From Rivularia sp034931125 (GTDB lineage Bacteria > Cyanobacteriota > Cyanobacteriia > Cyanobacteriales > Nostocaceae): a DNA stretch of 64,000 nt. The translations under genes were made by a program, and so were the position numbers. Positions within the stretch are counted from its first letter, which is position 1, and the number at the start of each line of letters is the position of its first letter. Positions 32,028-40,645 of this stretch are shown in pieces. The notes beneath the pieces are model-generated. The model was not told the DNA's origin. It did no database searches and worked only from the letters and a program-made list of their open reading frames with translations. The DNA lies in assembly GCF_034931125.1 (NCBI RefSeq), contig NZ_JAYGHM010000040.1:8815-72814 (forward strand), written 5' to 3'.

Positions 32028-34304
32028 ATGTTCCCAATTGATTTTTTGACTGAAATGGCCCACAAACACGAACTTTCTCAGGAACAAGAGGAAGTTTTTT
32101 TGATGCGAATGGGTAATGGTCAAAGCTACGAACAAATAGCCTTTGACTTAGGTACTTCTGCGGATGCTTGTCTGAAAAGAATGGGTCAAGTTTATAAAAA
32201 ATTCAATGTTAGCGGTAATAGTAGAGGTAAAGAAAATCGTTTAAGAATTTTATTGTCAAGTCAATGCGAACAATCCAAAGCTAATAAACAAGATAACTCC
32301 GAATTATCCGAAATGGAGCAGCAAACGGAGGGTATATCTACTTCTGAAGAAAATAAAATATCTGCGATCGCGCAAAATTTACCGACACGGGAATATACAG
32401 CTTTTGTGGGTCGCGATCGCGAAGTTGCGCGATTGATAGAGTTGTTAGATTACGGACATTCTGCTCATTTAATTAGCATAGATGGTATCGGTGGGGTAGG
32501 TAAAACTACTTTGATTGTAGAGGTAGCTTATCGCTGTCTATCAGCTAAATCACCGGCTTTTGAAGCCATAATTTTTACCTCTGCAAAACAAAATCACCTT
32601 ACTTCCATCGGATTGTTACCCCGATTGATTTACCAACGGACTTTACGCGATATCTGTCGAGAAATTGGTCGTGTTTTTGAGTTTTCGGAAATTAATAATT
32701 TATCTTTACCAGAACAAATCGAGGTGATTCGTAACAAGCTTTCGCAAACTAAAACTTTATTGATTGTTGACAATTTAGAAACTATTGAAGACAAGCAGGA
32801 AGTTCTGTCTTTTCTCTACGATTTACCACCAGCAGTTAAAGTAATTATTACTACCCGCGAGCAAACATTATTTGTGCCGATTCGGCTGAATTGTCTGCCC
32901 AAAGAACATGGTTTGCGGCTGATTCAACAGGAAGCCAAAGAAAAGAGCGTTCAGTTGACCAACCTGGAATCACAGCAACTTTATGAAGCAGTAAGCGGAG
33001 TACCCGCTGCGATGATTTATGCGATCGGACAGATGGCTGCTGGTTATTTGCTATCAGATGTACTGGTATTAATCAAAAATCCTCAAGGCGATATTGCTCG
33101 TTTCTGCTTTACAACATCAGTAAATCCTCTGATAAACCTGCCACCTTATTATCTATTAATGGCACTGACTCTTTTTGTCCAGCCGGTGACGAGAGAAGCT
33201 ATTACGAGTATTGCTTTTGAAAAGCCAGACCCGATTGTGACCTCGCAAAGTTTGGTCAAGTTGCAGCAACTTTCTTTAGTTGATCGCCAACAGGAGCGGT
33301 ATATTTTAACCGCGTTGACTCGTGAATATGCTTGGGCCCAATTAGCTGCAAATGCCGAATTTGAACGGCAATTACGTCAGAGGTGGGTAAATTGGTATCT
33401 GACATTTTCGCAGTCATTCGGAGACAAAGATTGGCAGGAATGGCATTTAAGTTACGAATACTTAGAAACCGAATGGGAAAATCTGCAAGCAGTGTTAGAG
33501 TGGTGCATTTCCCAAGGTCGATATTCCGAAGTAAAAATTTTATGGCAAAGTATTAAAGGATATATTCATACCCGTGGATATTGGGACGAACGTTTAGAGT
33601 GGAGTGCTTGGTTGATTGGAGCTGCAAAACAATCTGGTGACTGGGTAACAGCCTTAGAAGCAATGTGCGATCGCGCTTGGACTTTAGTGAGAATGCGTCA
33701 GTTACCAAACTTACAAGAAGCACAAATATTATTGCAAGAAGCTTGGGATTTAGGTCAAAATCAAACCGTAAATTTTAAGTTAGAGTTAGCTGCAAATATG
33801 GTGATTTTGCACGTTCATTCAGCACAATTTCAGCAAGCACAAGAATGGTTAACAGTAAAACAACAGCTTTTAGAAGCAGCTAAACTCAGCGAATCAAAAT
33901 ATCAGGAAGAGCAAGCGCAGATTTTGTATTACCAAGGACAGATATTTTATCGACAAGGTAATTATCAGCAAGCACAAACAACTTTTGAGCAAGCATTATT
34001 AAAAGCACAACAAATAGAGTGGCAAAAAGCAACCGCAGCCATTCATAATTGGTTAGCAGATATTGCGTTAATAAATGGTGATTTAGCTTTATCTCGACAA
34101 CTCTTAGAGTTAAGCTTGCCAATGGCACAAAAGAATAAAGATAAGCGAATTATTGCTTTCCACAAATCGACATTCGCTAAACTTGAAAAAGCCTGTGGAA
34201 ATGAATATCTTGCTCAGCGTTTAGCAAAAGAAGCCGCAGAAAGCTTTGAAGGTTTAAAAATGACTGCGGAAGCTCAAGAAATGTACGCTTTACTTGCAGA
34301 ATAA
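32028..34304 (+). CDS. STAND ATPase: N-terminal HTH (vMAP-type), NB-ARC, TPR
   Basis: The 758-residue protein has three parts. Residues about 8-75 are a helix-turn-helix resembling the N-terminal domain of VWA-MoxR-associated proteins ('QSYEQIAFDLGTSADACLKR'). Residues about 122-400 are an NB-ARC NTPase: FVGRDREV, Walker A DGIGGVGKTT (152-161), Walker B TLLIVDNLE (243-251), and the arginine motif VIITTREQ (272-279). The C-terminal 300 residues are helical TPR-like repeats ('YYQGQIFYRQGNYQQAQTTF'). STAND proteins are ligand-triggered switches in signalling, programmed death and phage defence. No effector domain is fused. It lies 1.1 kb upstream of the VWA cluster. Confidence 0.87.
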   Translation: MFPIDFLTEMAHKHELSQEQEEVFLMRMGNGQSYEQIAFDLGTSADACLKRMGQVYKKFNVSGNSRGKENRLRILLSSQCEQSKANKQDNSELSEMEQQTEGISTSEENKISAIAQNLPTREYTAFVGRDREVARLIELLDYGHSAHLISIDGIGGVGKTTLIVEVAYRCLSAKSPAFEAIIFTSAKQNHLTSIGLLPRLIYQRTLRDICREIGRVFEFSEINNLSLPEQIEVIRNKLSQTKTLLIVDNLETIEDKQEVLSFLYDLPPAVKVIITTREQTLFVPIRLNCLPKEHGLRLIQQEAKEKSVQLTNLESQQLYEAVSGVPAAMIYAIGQMAAGYLLSDVLVLIKNPQGDIARFCFTTSVNPLINLPPYYLLMALTLFVQPVTREAITSIAFEKPDPIVTSQSLVKLQQLSLVDRQQERYILTALTREYAWAQLAANAEFERQLRQRWVNWYLTFSQSFGDKDWQEWHLSYEYLETEWENLQAVLEWCISQGRYSEVKILWQSIKGYIHTRGYWDERLEWSAWLIGAAKQSGDWVTALEAMCDRAWTLVRMRQLPNLQEAQILLQEAWDLGQNQTVNFKLELAANMVILHVHSAQFQQAQEWLTVKQQLLEAAKLSESKYQEEQAQILYYQGQIFYRQGNYQQAQTTFEQALLKAQQIEWQKATAAIHNWLADIALINGDLALSRQLLELSLPMAQKNKDKRIIAFHKSTFAKLEKACGNEYLAQRLAKEAAESFEGLKMTAEAQEMYALLAE

Positions 34305-34437
34305 AACAATTATCAATTATCAGTTAAGTAATAAACCCAAAGATGCAACAAATTGTAAGTTTGGTTTAAAAACTTTTCTCTACTCCCTACTCCCTTGTCC
34401 TAATTACAATTTTCAACGCTAACCTACTTATTCTTCA

Positions 34438-34911
34438 TTAATAATTGGAAATAATCTGTAAATCCCCAGAAGTTGTAGGGTTGGTATTAATAGGTAAATC
34501 GGCACAAGCAGCAATCTGAAATGAGGTATTCTCTAAGATATCTACTCCAAACATTTCTCCAAATAAAGCTTTAGTTTTGCCAAAAGATTGTTCGTATATT
34601 TGAAGCGTACCATCGTTTTGTTCGCTACTAATAGCAGAGCAATGGTTGAGAATATAGCCAAAAAGATAATAGCAATCTTGAATATACTTGATTAAATTTA
34701 CCTCAATATGAGTATGCCAAACCAAGTCAATTTCTTGAGTAGGAACCAGCATTACAGCAGGATAAAGTGACTTGAGATGCAAATATAGCTTGTAACGATT
34801 AATTGCCACTTGTGTTTTTTCTAGCGTCCATCCATAAGAAGACATAAGTTGCTTTTCAACCGCTTGGAGATTCAGTTTATTCAACTTATTTAGAAATGTG
34901 ACAATAGTCAT
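34438..34911 (-). CDS. Glycine-rich-domain-containing-protein-like (GRDP/DUF1399-like)
   Basis: The 157-residue protein contains 'VPTQEIDLVWHTHIEVNLIKY' (about 56-76). D-x-V-W-H-T-H is the hallmark of the GRDP/DUF1399 family, known from plants and bacteria. The N-terminus is helical ('AVEKQLMSSYGWTLEKTQVA'). The role is unknown. It is convergent with the STAND gene and opposite to the VWA cluster. Confidence 0.65.
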   Translation of the reverse strand: MTIVTFLNKLNKLNLQAVEKQLMSSYGWTLEKTQVAINRYKLYLHLKSLYPAVMLVPTQEIDLVWHTHIEVNLIKYIQDCYYLFGYILNHCSAISSEQNDGTLQIYEQSFGKTKALFGEMFGVDILENTSFQIAACADLPINTNPTTSGDLQIISNY

Positions 34912-35440
34912 AGTTTTAATAGCTCCAGAAAAATATGAGTCAGATTATTTCGTTTAAACAATCGTCTCTTGTTTATTTATCAGACCCTTGAGAGTGCTTT
35001 TACGAAAAGTTTGGTATTTTTTTTGACTTATATCGACAAAAAGACTGTTATTAATAAAAAAAATAAAACTACTTACTTCTTCCTACTTCCTATTCCCTGC
35101 TACGAATAGCAAATCTTCCCGTACAAAAATTAAATGTTGTTTAAATAAAGGCTAAATATATCAAATAGCTAAAAACTATCCTTTTACTGGACAGAGTTTT
35201 TTCATAAATTTGCAGTAACAGACTGATTAAGTAGTATACAAACTGTTAGAAAATCATTTTTATCAAATATCGACTCAAAAACAACTAGTCGTAGCGGGAT
35301 GCTCTTAGAAAATTAAGATTAGATAAAATTTTGTCAAACTTGATACTTTTGATCGCTTTCAGGGAAATCTATTACTAATCAACATTTTCTTTAGATGGCT
35401 AAGTAAATTCACTACTATTTCTAACTTTATCAACAACTCT
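34912..35440. other. Long intergenic region upstream of the VWA cluster
   Basis: This is 529 bp of AT-rich DNA between divergent genes. It contains a pyrimidine-rich TTCCTACTTCCTATTCCC run near 35082. It must carry the cluster promoter, but no -10/-35 pair stands out and no ORF was seen. Confidence 0.45.
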
Positions 35441-37165
35441 ATGACTAATAAATTATTTAAAAACTGCTCGATTTCTATTTCTCTTTCTGTATTAGGTGCA
35501 ATGTTACTTGCTGCTTGTACTTCCGGAGGAGATTCCACTCAAGGTAATTCCTATGAAGGGTTTGAAGTCAAATTCTTGGTAGGAAGTGCTTTAAAAGAAT
35601 TTTGCGATCGATCCGCTCAACAATTTAACGCTACAAAACCCAAACTAGATAACGGTAAGGCTTTCTACCTTAAATGCGAAGCTAAAGGTAGTGGGGATGT
35701 GGTAACAGAAATGACTTCTCTAGCTCAGCAACTCAAAGCCGGAACTTTACAACCCGACGATGCGAAATTCCCCACATTGCTTTCCGTAGATGGAGAAATT
35801 TACCACTCTCAACTACTTTATCAATTCAGTCAAATCTTTCCCGGACAAAACTATATTCCTCAAATTACCGATGCACCGCTACTTGCGAGCAGTCCGATGG
35901 TATTTATGGCACCCGCCGATGTAACCGCAGGATTACGCAAGCAGCAAGACTTATATAAGACATTGGTAACAGCGAAGAATCATCAAGAGATCGATCCAAG
36001 CAGCCCGCAACTGCCGATAAACTTTGTGCATACAGCCCCCACTCGGTCCAACTCCGGATTGCAAACACTAGTAGCGCAATTTGTCAGCGTATCCGGGAAA
36101 AGACCGGAACAATTGACAGCAGCAGATGTCCAAAAATATCAAACAGAAATTCAAAAAATTCAAAGTAAAGTCACTCGTTACGGAATTTCTACTAACGCTT
36201 TGGCTACCGACATGGTAAAAAACGGTTCCTTTTGGGCATCTATAGGTTCGGTATATGAATCATCGGTAATTCAAGCCAACTCGAACTTACAACCCGGTCA
36301 AACTCGTTTTGAGGCGATTTATCCTCAAGCTACATTTACATCTAATATGCGGGCAATTTTACCTAGTGGAACGTGGGTAAATGCAGATGAAAAAGCCGCC
36401 GCTCAAAAAGTAATCGAATACTTAAAAACTCCTCAGACACAAAAAATTGCTACAGAACTAGGTTTAAGACCTGGAGTACCGGGAGTAGAATTAGGTGCAA
36501 AATTTACCCCCCAATTTGGCGTTCAACCCAATGTCAAATATGATTCCTTGCGTCCTCCGCAACCAGAAGTAGTTGCAGCCATGCTCAAATCCTGGCAAGA
36601 ATTTGCCAAGAGACCTTCACAAGTAGTTGTAGTCGTAGATTCTTCCGGTTCCATGTCGGGTAATAAATTACCTTCCGTACAAAATACCTTACGTAACTAT
36701 ATTCAAACTTTGGGGCCAAAAGAGCAAATTGCAGTTATTGACTTCGACTCAGAAATACGTACACCAGTAAAAGTTGACAGTACAACCCAAGGACAAGCTC
36801 GCGGATTAGAATTTATCGGTAGTTTACAAGCCGATGGTGGTACCCGACTGTACGATTCCGCATTAGAAGCCCGTAACTGGTTGCAACAAAATCTGCGTAA
36901 AGATGCGATAAACGCTGTAGTTATCCTTACAGACGGTGACGATTCTGAATCCCAGATTAATCTCGACCAATTACGTCAAGAATTGGAAAAAAGTAACTTT
37001 AACAGCGATAAACGTATAGCCTTTTTCACAGTAGGTTATGGAAAAGAAGGAGAATTCAACCCCGAAGTACTCAAACAAATAGCCGAGTTCAACGGAGGTT
37101 ATTACCGCAAAGGAGACCCCGAAACCATTTCTACATTAATGGCAGATTTGCAAGTCGAATTTTAA
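35441..37165 (+). CDS. Lipoprotein combining a substrate-binding-protein domain with a VWA domain
   Basis: The 574-residue protein has a lipoprotein signal with lipobox LLAAC (Cys26). A type II periplasmic-binding-like domain follows (about 40-360: 'FLVGSALKEFCDRSAQQFNA', 'HTAPTRSNSGLQTLVAQFVS', 'PSGTWVNADEKAAAQKVIEY'). A C-terminal von Willebrand A domain (about 393-570) has an intact metal site D400-SSGS, and 'LTDGDDSES' later. It is therefore probably anchored outside the plasma membrane. First of three same-strand genes, followed by a coiled-coil protein and a second substrate-binding protein. No ABC permease or ATPase is near, so transport is unlikely. Confidence 0.87.
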   Translation: MTNKLFKNCSISISLSVLGAMLLAACTSGGDSTQGNSYEGFEVKFLVGSALKEFCDRSAQQFNATKPKLDNGKAFYLKCEAKGSGDVVTEMTSLAQQLKAGTLQPDDAKFPTLLSVDGEIYHSQLLYQFSQIFPGQNYIPQITDAPLLASSPMVFMAPADVTAGLRKQQDLYKTLVTAKNHQEIDPSSPQLPINFVHTAPTRSNSGLQTLVAQFVSVSGKRPEQLTAADVQKYQTEIQKIQSKVTRYGISTNALATDMVKNGSFWASIGSVYESSVIQANSNLQPGQTRFEAIYPQATFTSNMRAILPSGTWVNADEKAAAQKVIEYLKTPQTQKIATELGLRPGVPGVELGAKFTPQFGVQPNVKYDSLRPPQPEVVAAMLKSWQEFAKRPSQVVVVVDSSGSMSGNKLPSVQNTLRNYIQTLGPKEQIAVIDFDSEIRTPVKVDSTTQGQARGLEFIGSLQADGGTRLYDSALEARNWLQQNLRKDAINAVVILTDGDDSESQINLDQLRQELEKSNFNSDKRIAFFTVGYGKEGEFNPEVLKQIAEFNGGYYRKGDPETISTLMADLQVEF

Positions 37166-37330
37166 ATCAATGAACAGTGAGCAGTTAAGAGTTAGTACCA
37201 CCGGAATTATTAATCAGTGTCATCAGTGTCATCCATTTAATCTGTGTTCGGAGTTAGGAGTTAAGAATAAAAGGTTATATCTATAATTACCAATGCCCCA
37301 TTCCCCATTCCCCATTCCCTATTATCAATT

Positions 37331-38056
37331 ATGAAATTAGCAAACCCCCTTTATTATCCAATCGCTGTATTAGCTGGTGGAATTGTTCTTGTTGCAGGTG
37401 TTCGCTTGATTGGATTACCTAATTTAGTTGTTTTACCAGCAGCCGCAATAGTAGCCACAGGTGGTGCTGCTACAATCAAATCGAGGGAACCTGATGCCCA
37501 GAAAATTGCTCAACAGGAGATACAAAGAGAATTACAGCTATTGCAAACCTCGGCAAAAACTTTAGCAGAAAAAGCCGAAATATTAGGTCAAGAAGCCAAT
37601 CAATTATTAAGTCGCGGTTCATATCAAATGGATTTACTGGTAGCAGTGCAAGAAGCTTGTCAAAGAGTAATTGAACTACCAATAAAAATTGATGAACTAG
37701 GTAGAAGAATTCACGGAGCCAACTCTTTATTATCAGTTAACGATTTACAACAGCAATTACAAGAAGTAGAAGCAAAACGTTCCTCATCTTCTGGTATTGC
37801 ACGTCAACATTTAGACCAGCTTACCAACAGCTTGCAGCGGAATATTCAGCTAGCAAAAGAAGGACAAAACGCCCGCACGGCACAAATTACTAGTCTTTAT
37901 ACTTTAATTCAAGATTCCGCTGGGGTATTACAACAAATCCAAAATAAATTACGTACTGTCGATTTAACAGATTCCCAGCAAGTTCATGAATTACAAGCAT
38001 CTACTGACGAACTTACTAGCTTACAAGATAACTTTGCTTTTCTGGTTCGGAAATAG
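37331..38056 (+). CDS. Membrane-anchored coiled-coil protein of the VWA cluster
   Basis: The 241-residue protein has two hydrophobic segments near the N-terminus (about 8-28 and 30-47). These are followed by nearly 190 residues of helical, Gln/Leu-rich coiled coil ('EIQRELQLLQTSAKTLAEKA', 'HELQASTDELTSLQDNFAFL'). I do not recognise a family. Its place between two substrate-binding-like genes suggests a scaffold or transducer for them; this is inference only. Confidence 0.72.
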   Translation: MKLANPLYYPIAVLAGGIVLVAGVRLIGLPNLVVLPAAAIVATGGAATIKSREPDAQKIAQQEIQRELQLLQTSAKTLAEKAEILGQEANQLLSRGSYQMDLLVAVQEACQRVIELPIKIDELGRRIHGANSLLSVNDLQQQLQEVEAKRSSSSGIARQHLDQLTNSLQRNIQLAKEGQNARTAQITSLYTLIQDSAGVLQQIQNKLRTVDLTDSQQVHELQASTDELTSLQDNFAFLVRK

Positions 38057-38075
38057 TCACATTTTAGATTTAATC

Positions 38076-38123
38076 TGGCGGTTGAAACCGCTGCTACACA
38101 AGCAAAACCCACCTGCGTGGGTG
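38076..38123. repeat. Dispersed palindromic repeat between cluster genes
   Basis: GCGGTTGAAACCGC, then CTACACAAGCAAAACCCACC and a TGCGTGGG arm: the same family as 11321-11424 and 63671-63717. Confidence 0.85.
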
Positions 38124-38164
38124 ATGAATTCTGGTTATTTTCATCCAAACATTCCTTAATAAAC

Positions 38165-39283
38165 ATGAAAAAAACTAATTCTAAACTTCAAAATCGTGCT
38201 TTTACTTCTGCTTGTATTATTGTTGCAGCATTAGGTTTAGCTTACGCTCCTATCCCTGGATTGCAGCAAACCGTTGTTATAGTCAGCGGCACAGAATTAC
38301 AAGCACCACTCGAACAACTAGAAGCTAAATTTGAACAAGAAAATCCGAATATAAAAATAGACCTTAAATTCCAAGGTTCTCAAGATATAGTAAATAAATT
38401 CATCGACCAAAAAAACGATTTTACTCCTACAGTTTTGATACCAGCTTCAGGTGAATTACTTGATGAATTAAGCCAGCGCTATCAAGCGCAAAATAACAGC
38501 GAAGCTTTTTATAATCAACCCCAACCTATTGCTAAGACCTTACTTGTCGCGATCGCTTGGTCGGAAAGAGGTAACGTTTTGTTCCCTAATAATCAATTTT
38601 CTTGGTCAAGAGTAGAACAAGCAATGCAAGCCAATAGTTGGTCAGCGGTAGGAGGACAAAAAAGTTGGGGAAGTTTCGATTTTGTGATCACAGATCCCAC
38701 TCGTTCTAATAGCGCTCAAGCTAGCTTAAATTTGTGGGCAATGTCAAAACTCAACGCTAGCAATCCTAATAATATCGATTACAATAATCCTGCCATCACA
38801 ACACTTTTTAGTACAGTTAAAAAATCAGTTTATCAACCACCGCGTTCTACAGACATTCTTTTACAAGAGTTTATTACTCGCGGTCCTAATGACGCTGATG
38901 TAGCAACAGTATACGAAAGTATTGCTCTTTCTCGCTGGCAGCAATCCGGGAAAAATCAAGGTAAACCCTATCAAATTTATTACTTAAATCCGACAGTAGA
39001 AACAGTTGCAACCGCCGCAATTGTACGTCAAAATGTCGATAGTGGAACCGCAAATGCTGCCCAAAAGTTTGTTGATTTCTTAACTCAATCGGAACAACAA
39101 AAAGTATTCGTTCAGTACGGTTTTCGACCGACAAATAATAATATTGACGTGCGATCGGTTCCCAACAGTCCTTGGAGTCAGAATATTCCCGGCGCAGAAA
39201 TCAATCCATCAGCAAAAACATTACCAGCACCAAATCAGAAAGGAATCGGGGAAATTCAACGATTGTGGCAACGAACTAATTGA
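38165..39283 (+). CDS. Substrate-binding-like protein of the VWA cluster
   Basis: I take ATG 38165 (MKKTNSK.., followed by an export helix at about residues 14-33). An upstream in-frame ATG at 38117 lies in the repeat region. The 372-residue protein is a type II periplasmic-binding protein: 'VIVSGTELQAPLEQLEAKFE', 'DPTRSNSAQASLNLWAMSKL' and 'AAQKFVDFLTQSEQQKVFVQ'. DPTRSNSA parallels the APTRSNSG motif of the first gene, so the two share ancestry. It seems held by an uncleaved helix or secreted; there is no lipobox. Confidence 0.82.
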   Translation: MKKTNSKLQNRAFTSACIIVAALGLAYAPIPGLQQTVVIVSGTELQAPLEQLEAKFEQENPNIKIDLKFQGSQDIVNKFIDQKNDFTPTVLIPASGELLDELSQRYQAQNNSEAFYNQPQPIAKTLLVAIAWSERGNVLFPNNQFSWSRVEQAMQANSWSAVGGQKSWGSFDFVITDPTRSNSAQASLNLWAMSKLNASNPNNIDYNNPAITTLFSTVKKSVYQPPRSTDILLQEFITRGPNDADVATVYESIALSRWQQSGKNQGKPYQIYYLNPTVETVATAAIVRQNVDSGTANAAQKFVDFLTQSEQQKVFVQYGFRPTNNNIDVRSVPNSPWSQNIPGAEINPSAKTLPAPNQKGIGEIQRLWQRTN

Positions 39284-39413
39284 TTTTGGATTTTAAGAAC
39301 GAATTTATTTGTAGGGTGCTGTTACGGCTTGAGATGACTTTGCTTGAGGTTACAAATTAGGGGTTGCCGTAACGCACCATTATTTAACTTTAGGATTTTA
39401 GGATATGGCTATA

Positions 39414-39603
39414 GGACTTACGCAAAAGTAACGAAATTACGTCATTACGAGCGACAGTGTTACCCTAACGGGTCAGCAAGCTGAATCTGCGCTTACGCAC
39501 ACGCTTAGCGTCTCCCGGAGGGAGATAGTAATCGTAAAAACCTTGGGATTGCTTCGCTACACTACGTTTCGCTCGCAATGACAAGTTTGGTTTGCATAAG
39601 TCC
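39414..39603. mobile_element. MITE-like element of 190 bp with terminal inverted repeats
   Basis: The left end is GGACTTACGCAAA and the right end TTTGCATAAGTCC (one mismatch as inverted repeat). Inner subterminal sequences TTACGAGCGA and TCGCTCGCAATGA also pair. It has no coding capacity. The flanks do not show a clear target duplication. Confidence 0.65.
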
Positions 39604-39699
39604 TGAGCTATTGATAGTAAATTATTTGAAGAATATACTAGTACCGTCCGGATATATGATTTAAGCGCTTTTCAACTTATCGGTGAAACATGAAACAAT

Positions 39700-39766
39700 G
39701 GTGCGTTACGGCAATATTTAATTTGTAACCTCAAACAAAGCTTTCTCAAGCCGTAACACACCCTAC
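39700..39766. repeat. GGTGCGTTACGG...CCGTAACACACC palindromic repeat, left copy beside vapBC
   Basis: This 67-bp unit starts GGTGCGTTACGGCAATATTT and ends CCGTAACACACCCTAC. A direct copy is at 40566-40631 on the other side of the PIN/antitoxin pair, and an inverted relative is at about 39312-39389. Confidence 0.85.
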
Positions 39767-39780
39767 AAAGAATTTTTTAA

Positions 39781-40209
39781 TTAGCTCTTTTTTTCGTCAT
39801 AAACAACCAAATTCACACTACATCTGGTAGCCGCTTCTACTAACCTCGTATCAATTGTAGCTAATGGTAGTCCTAGTCGCAGCGCCAATTCTAAATAAGC
39901 TGCATCATAAGATGCTAAACCTTCCTGTCGTCCTAATGCAAATGTTGTACTTAATGCTTTTGCGTCTGTAGCTGTATCAACTTGAATTAACAACGACTGT
40001 AGCAAGGTAATGGCTTCTTCTGATTGTTCAATTGTCATGCGGTTACGTCGTTCAGCCACTAATAAAACATTGGCAATTTCTAACGACCAAATTGCAGGTA
40101 CAAATGCTTCACAATCGGGCATCATTGCCAGTATGCTATTAGCGTAATCGTTATTTTCATCCACCAAACACCAACTGATTGCGACAGAACAATCTAAAAC
40201 AAACTGCAT
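39781..40209 (-). CDS. vapC: PIN-domain toxin (VapC-like)
   Basis: The 142-residue PIN-domain ribonuclease has the acidic residues in the right order: Asp6 (VLDCSVAI), Glu46-region (WSLEIANVL), Asp in SYDAAYLELA and Asp in TIDTRL. VapC toxins cleave tRNA or rRNA. Its ATG overlaps the antitoxin stop by one base (TAATG). The pair is boxed by direct repeats. Confidence 0.85.
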   Translation of the reverse strand: MQFVLDCSVAISWCLVDENNDYANSILAMMPDCEAFVPAIWSLEIANVLLVAERRNRMTIEQSEEAITLLQSLLIQVDTATDAKALSTTFALGRQEGLASYDAAYLELALRLGLPLATIDTRLVEAATRCSVNLVVYDEKKS

Positions 40210-40499
40210 TAAAATCTTCGTCCTTCTTCTATCATGGAACGGATTGAGGCTTTATCTAAAGCAACTTTCTGCCGCAACTGTTGCATTCTAGTAATTGCAT
40301 TACTTATTGATTTTTTGGTTATAGGCTTTCCCCAAGCGTTATAGCGTGCTTCGTCTTCTTCAGATAGTGCAGCTTTTGCATTAGATAATGGCTGTACAAC
40401 CATCACAACCTCAACAGAAGTATCTTTCAAATTGGTGGATGTTTGAATTTGTAATATACCGTCTGTCCCAATATGCCCTTTTAATTTTATCGTTTCCAT
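40209..40499 (-). CDS. Antitoxin of the PIN-domain pair
   Basis: I use ATG 40499 with GGAG about 6 bp upstream; the frame extends to a TTG at 40514. The 96-residue protein has an N-terminal beta part ('METIKLKGHIGTDGILQIQ') and a charged helical C-terminus ('ITRMQQLRQKVALDKASIRS'). This suits a dimerising, DNA-binding and toxin-wrapping antitoxin. I cannot place it in a named VapB class. Confidence 0.72.
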   Translation of the reverse strand: METIKLKGHIGTDGILQIQTSTNLKDTSVEVVMVVQPLSNAKAALSEEDEARYNAWGKPITKKSISNAITRMQQLRQKVALDKASIRSMIEEGRRF

Positions 40500-40565
40500 G
40501 TCTATCTCCGGCAACTAATTAATAATAATTCTAGGGATTGTTTTAATCATACCTTTACCAATTAA

Positions 40566-40631
40566 GGTGCGTTACGGCAATATTTAATTTGTAACCTCAA
40601 ATAAAATTATTCTGAACCGTAACACACCCTA
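40566..40631. repeat. GGTGCGTTACGG...CCGTAACACACC repeat, right copy beside vapBC
   Basis: Same orientation and nearly the same sequence as 39700-39766 for the first 40 bp; the inner part has diverged. Confidence 0.85.
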
Positions 40632-40645
40632 AAAGAAACTCCTAA

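Noticed and set aside
35441..39283. Phosphate or sugar ABC transporter operon
   Set aside because: There are binding-protein-like domains but no permease or ATPase; VWA and coiled-coil partners point elsewhere.
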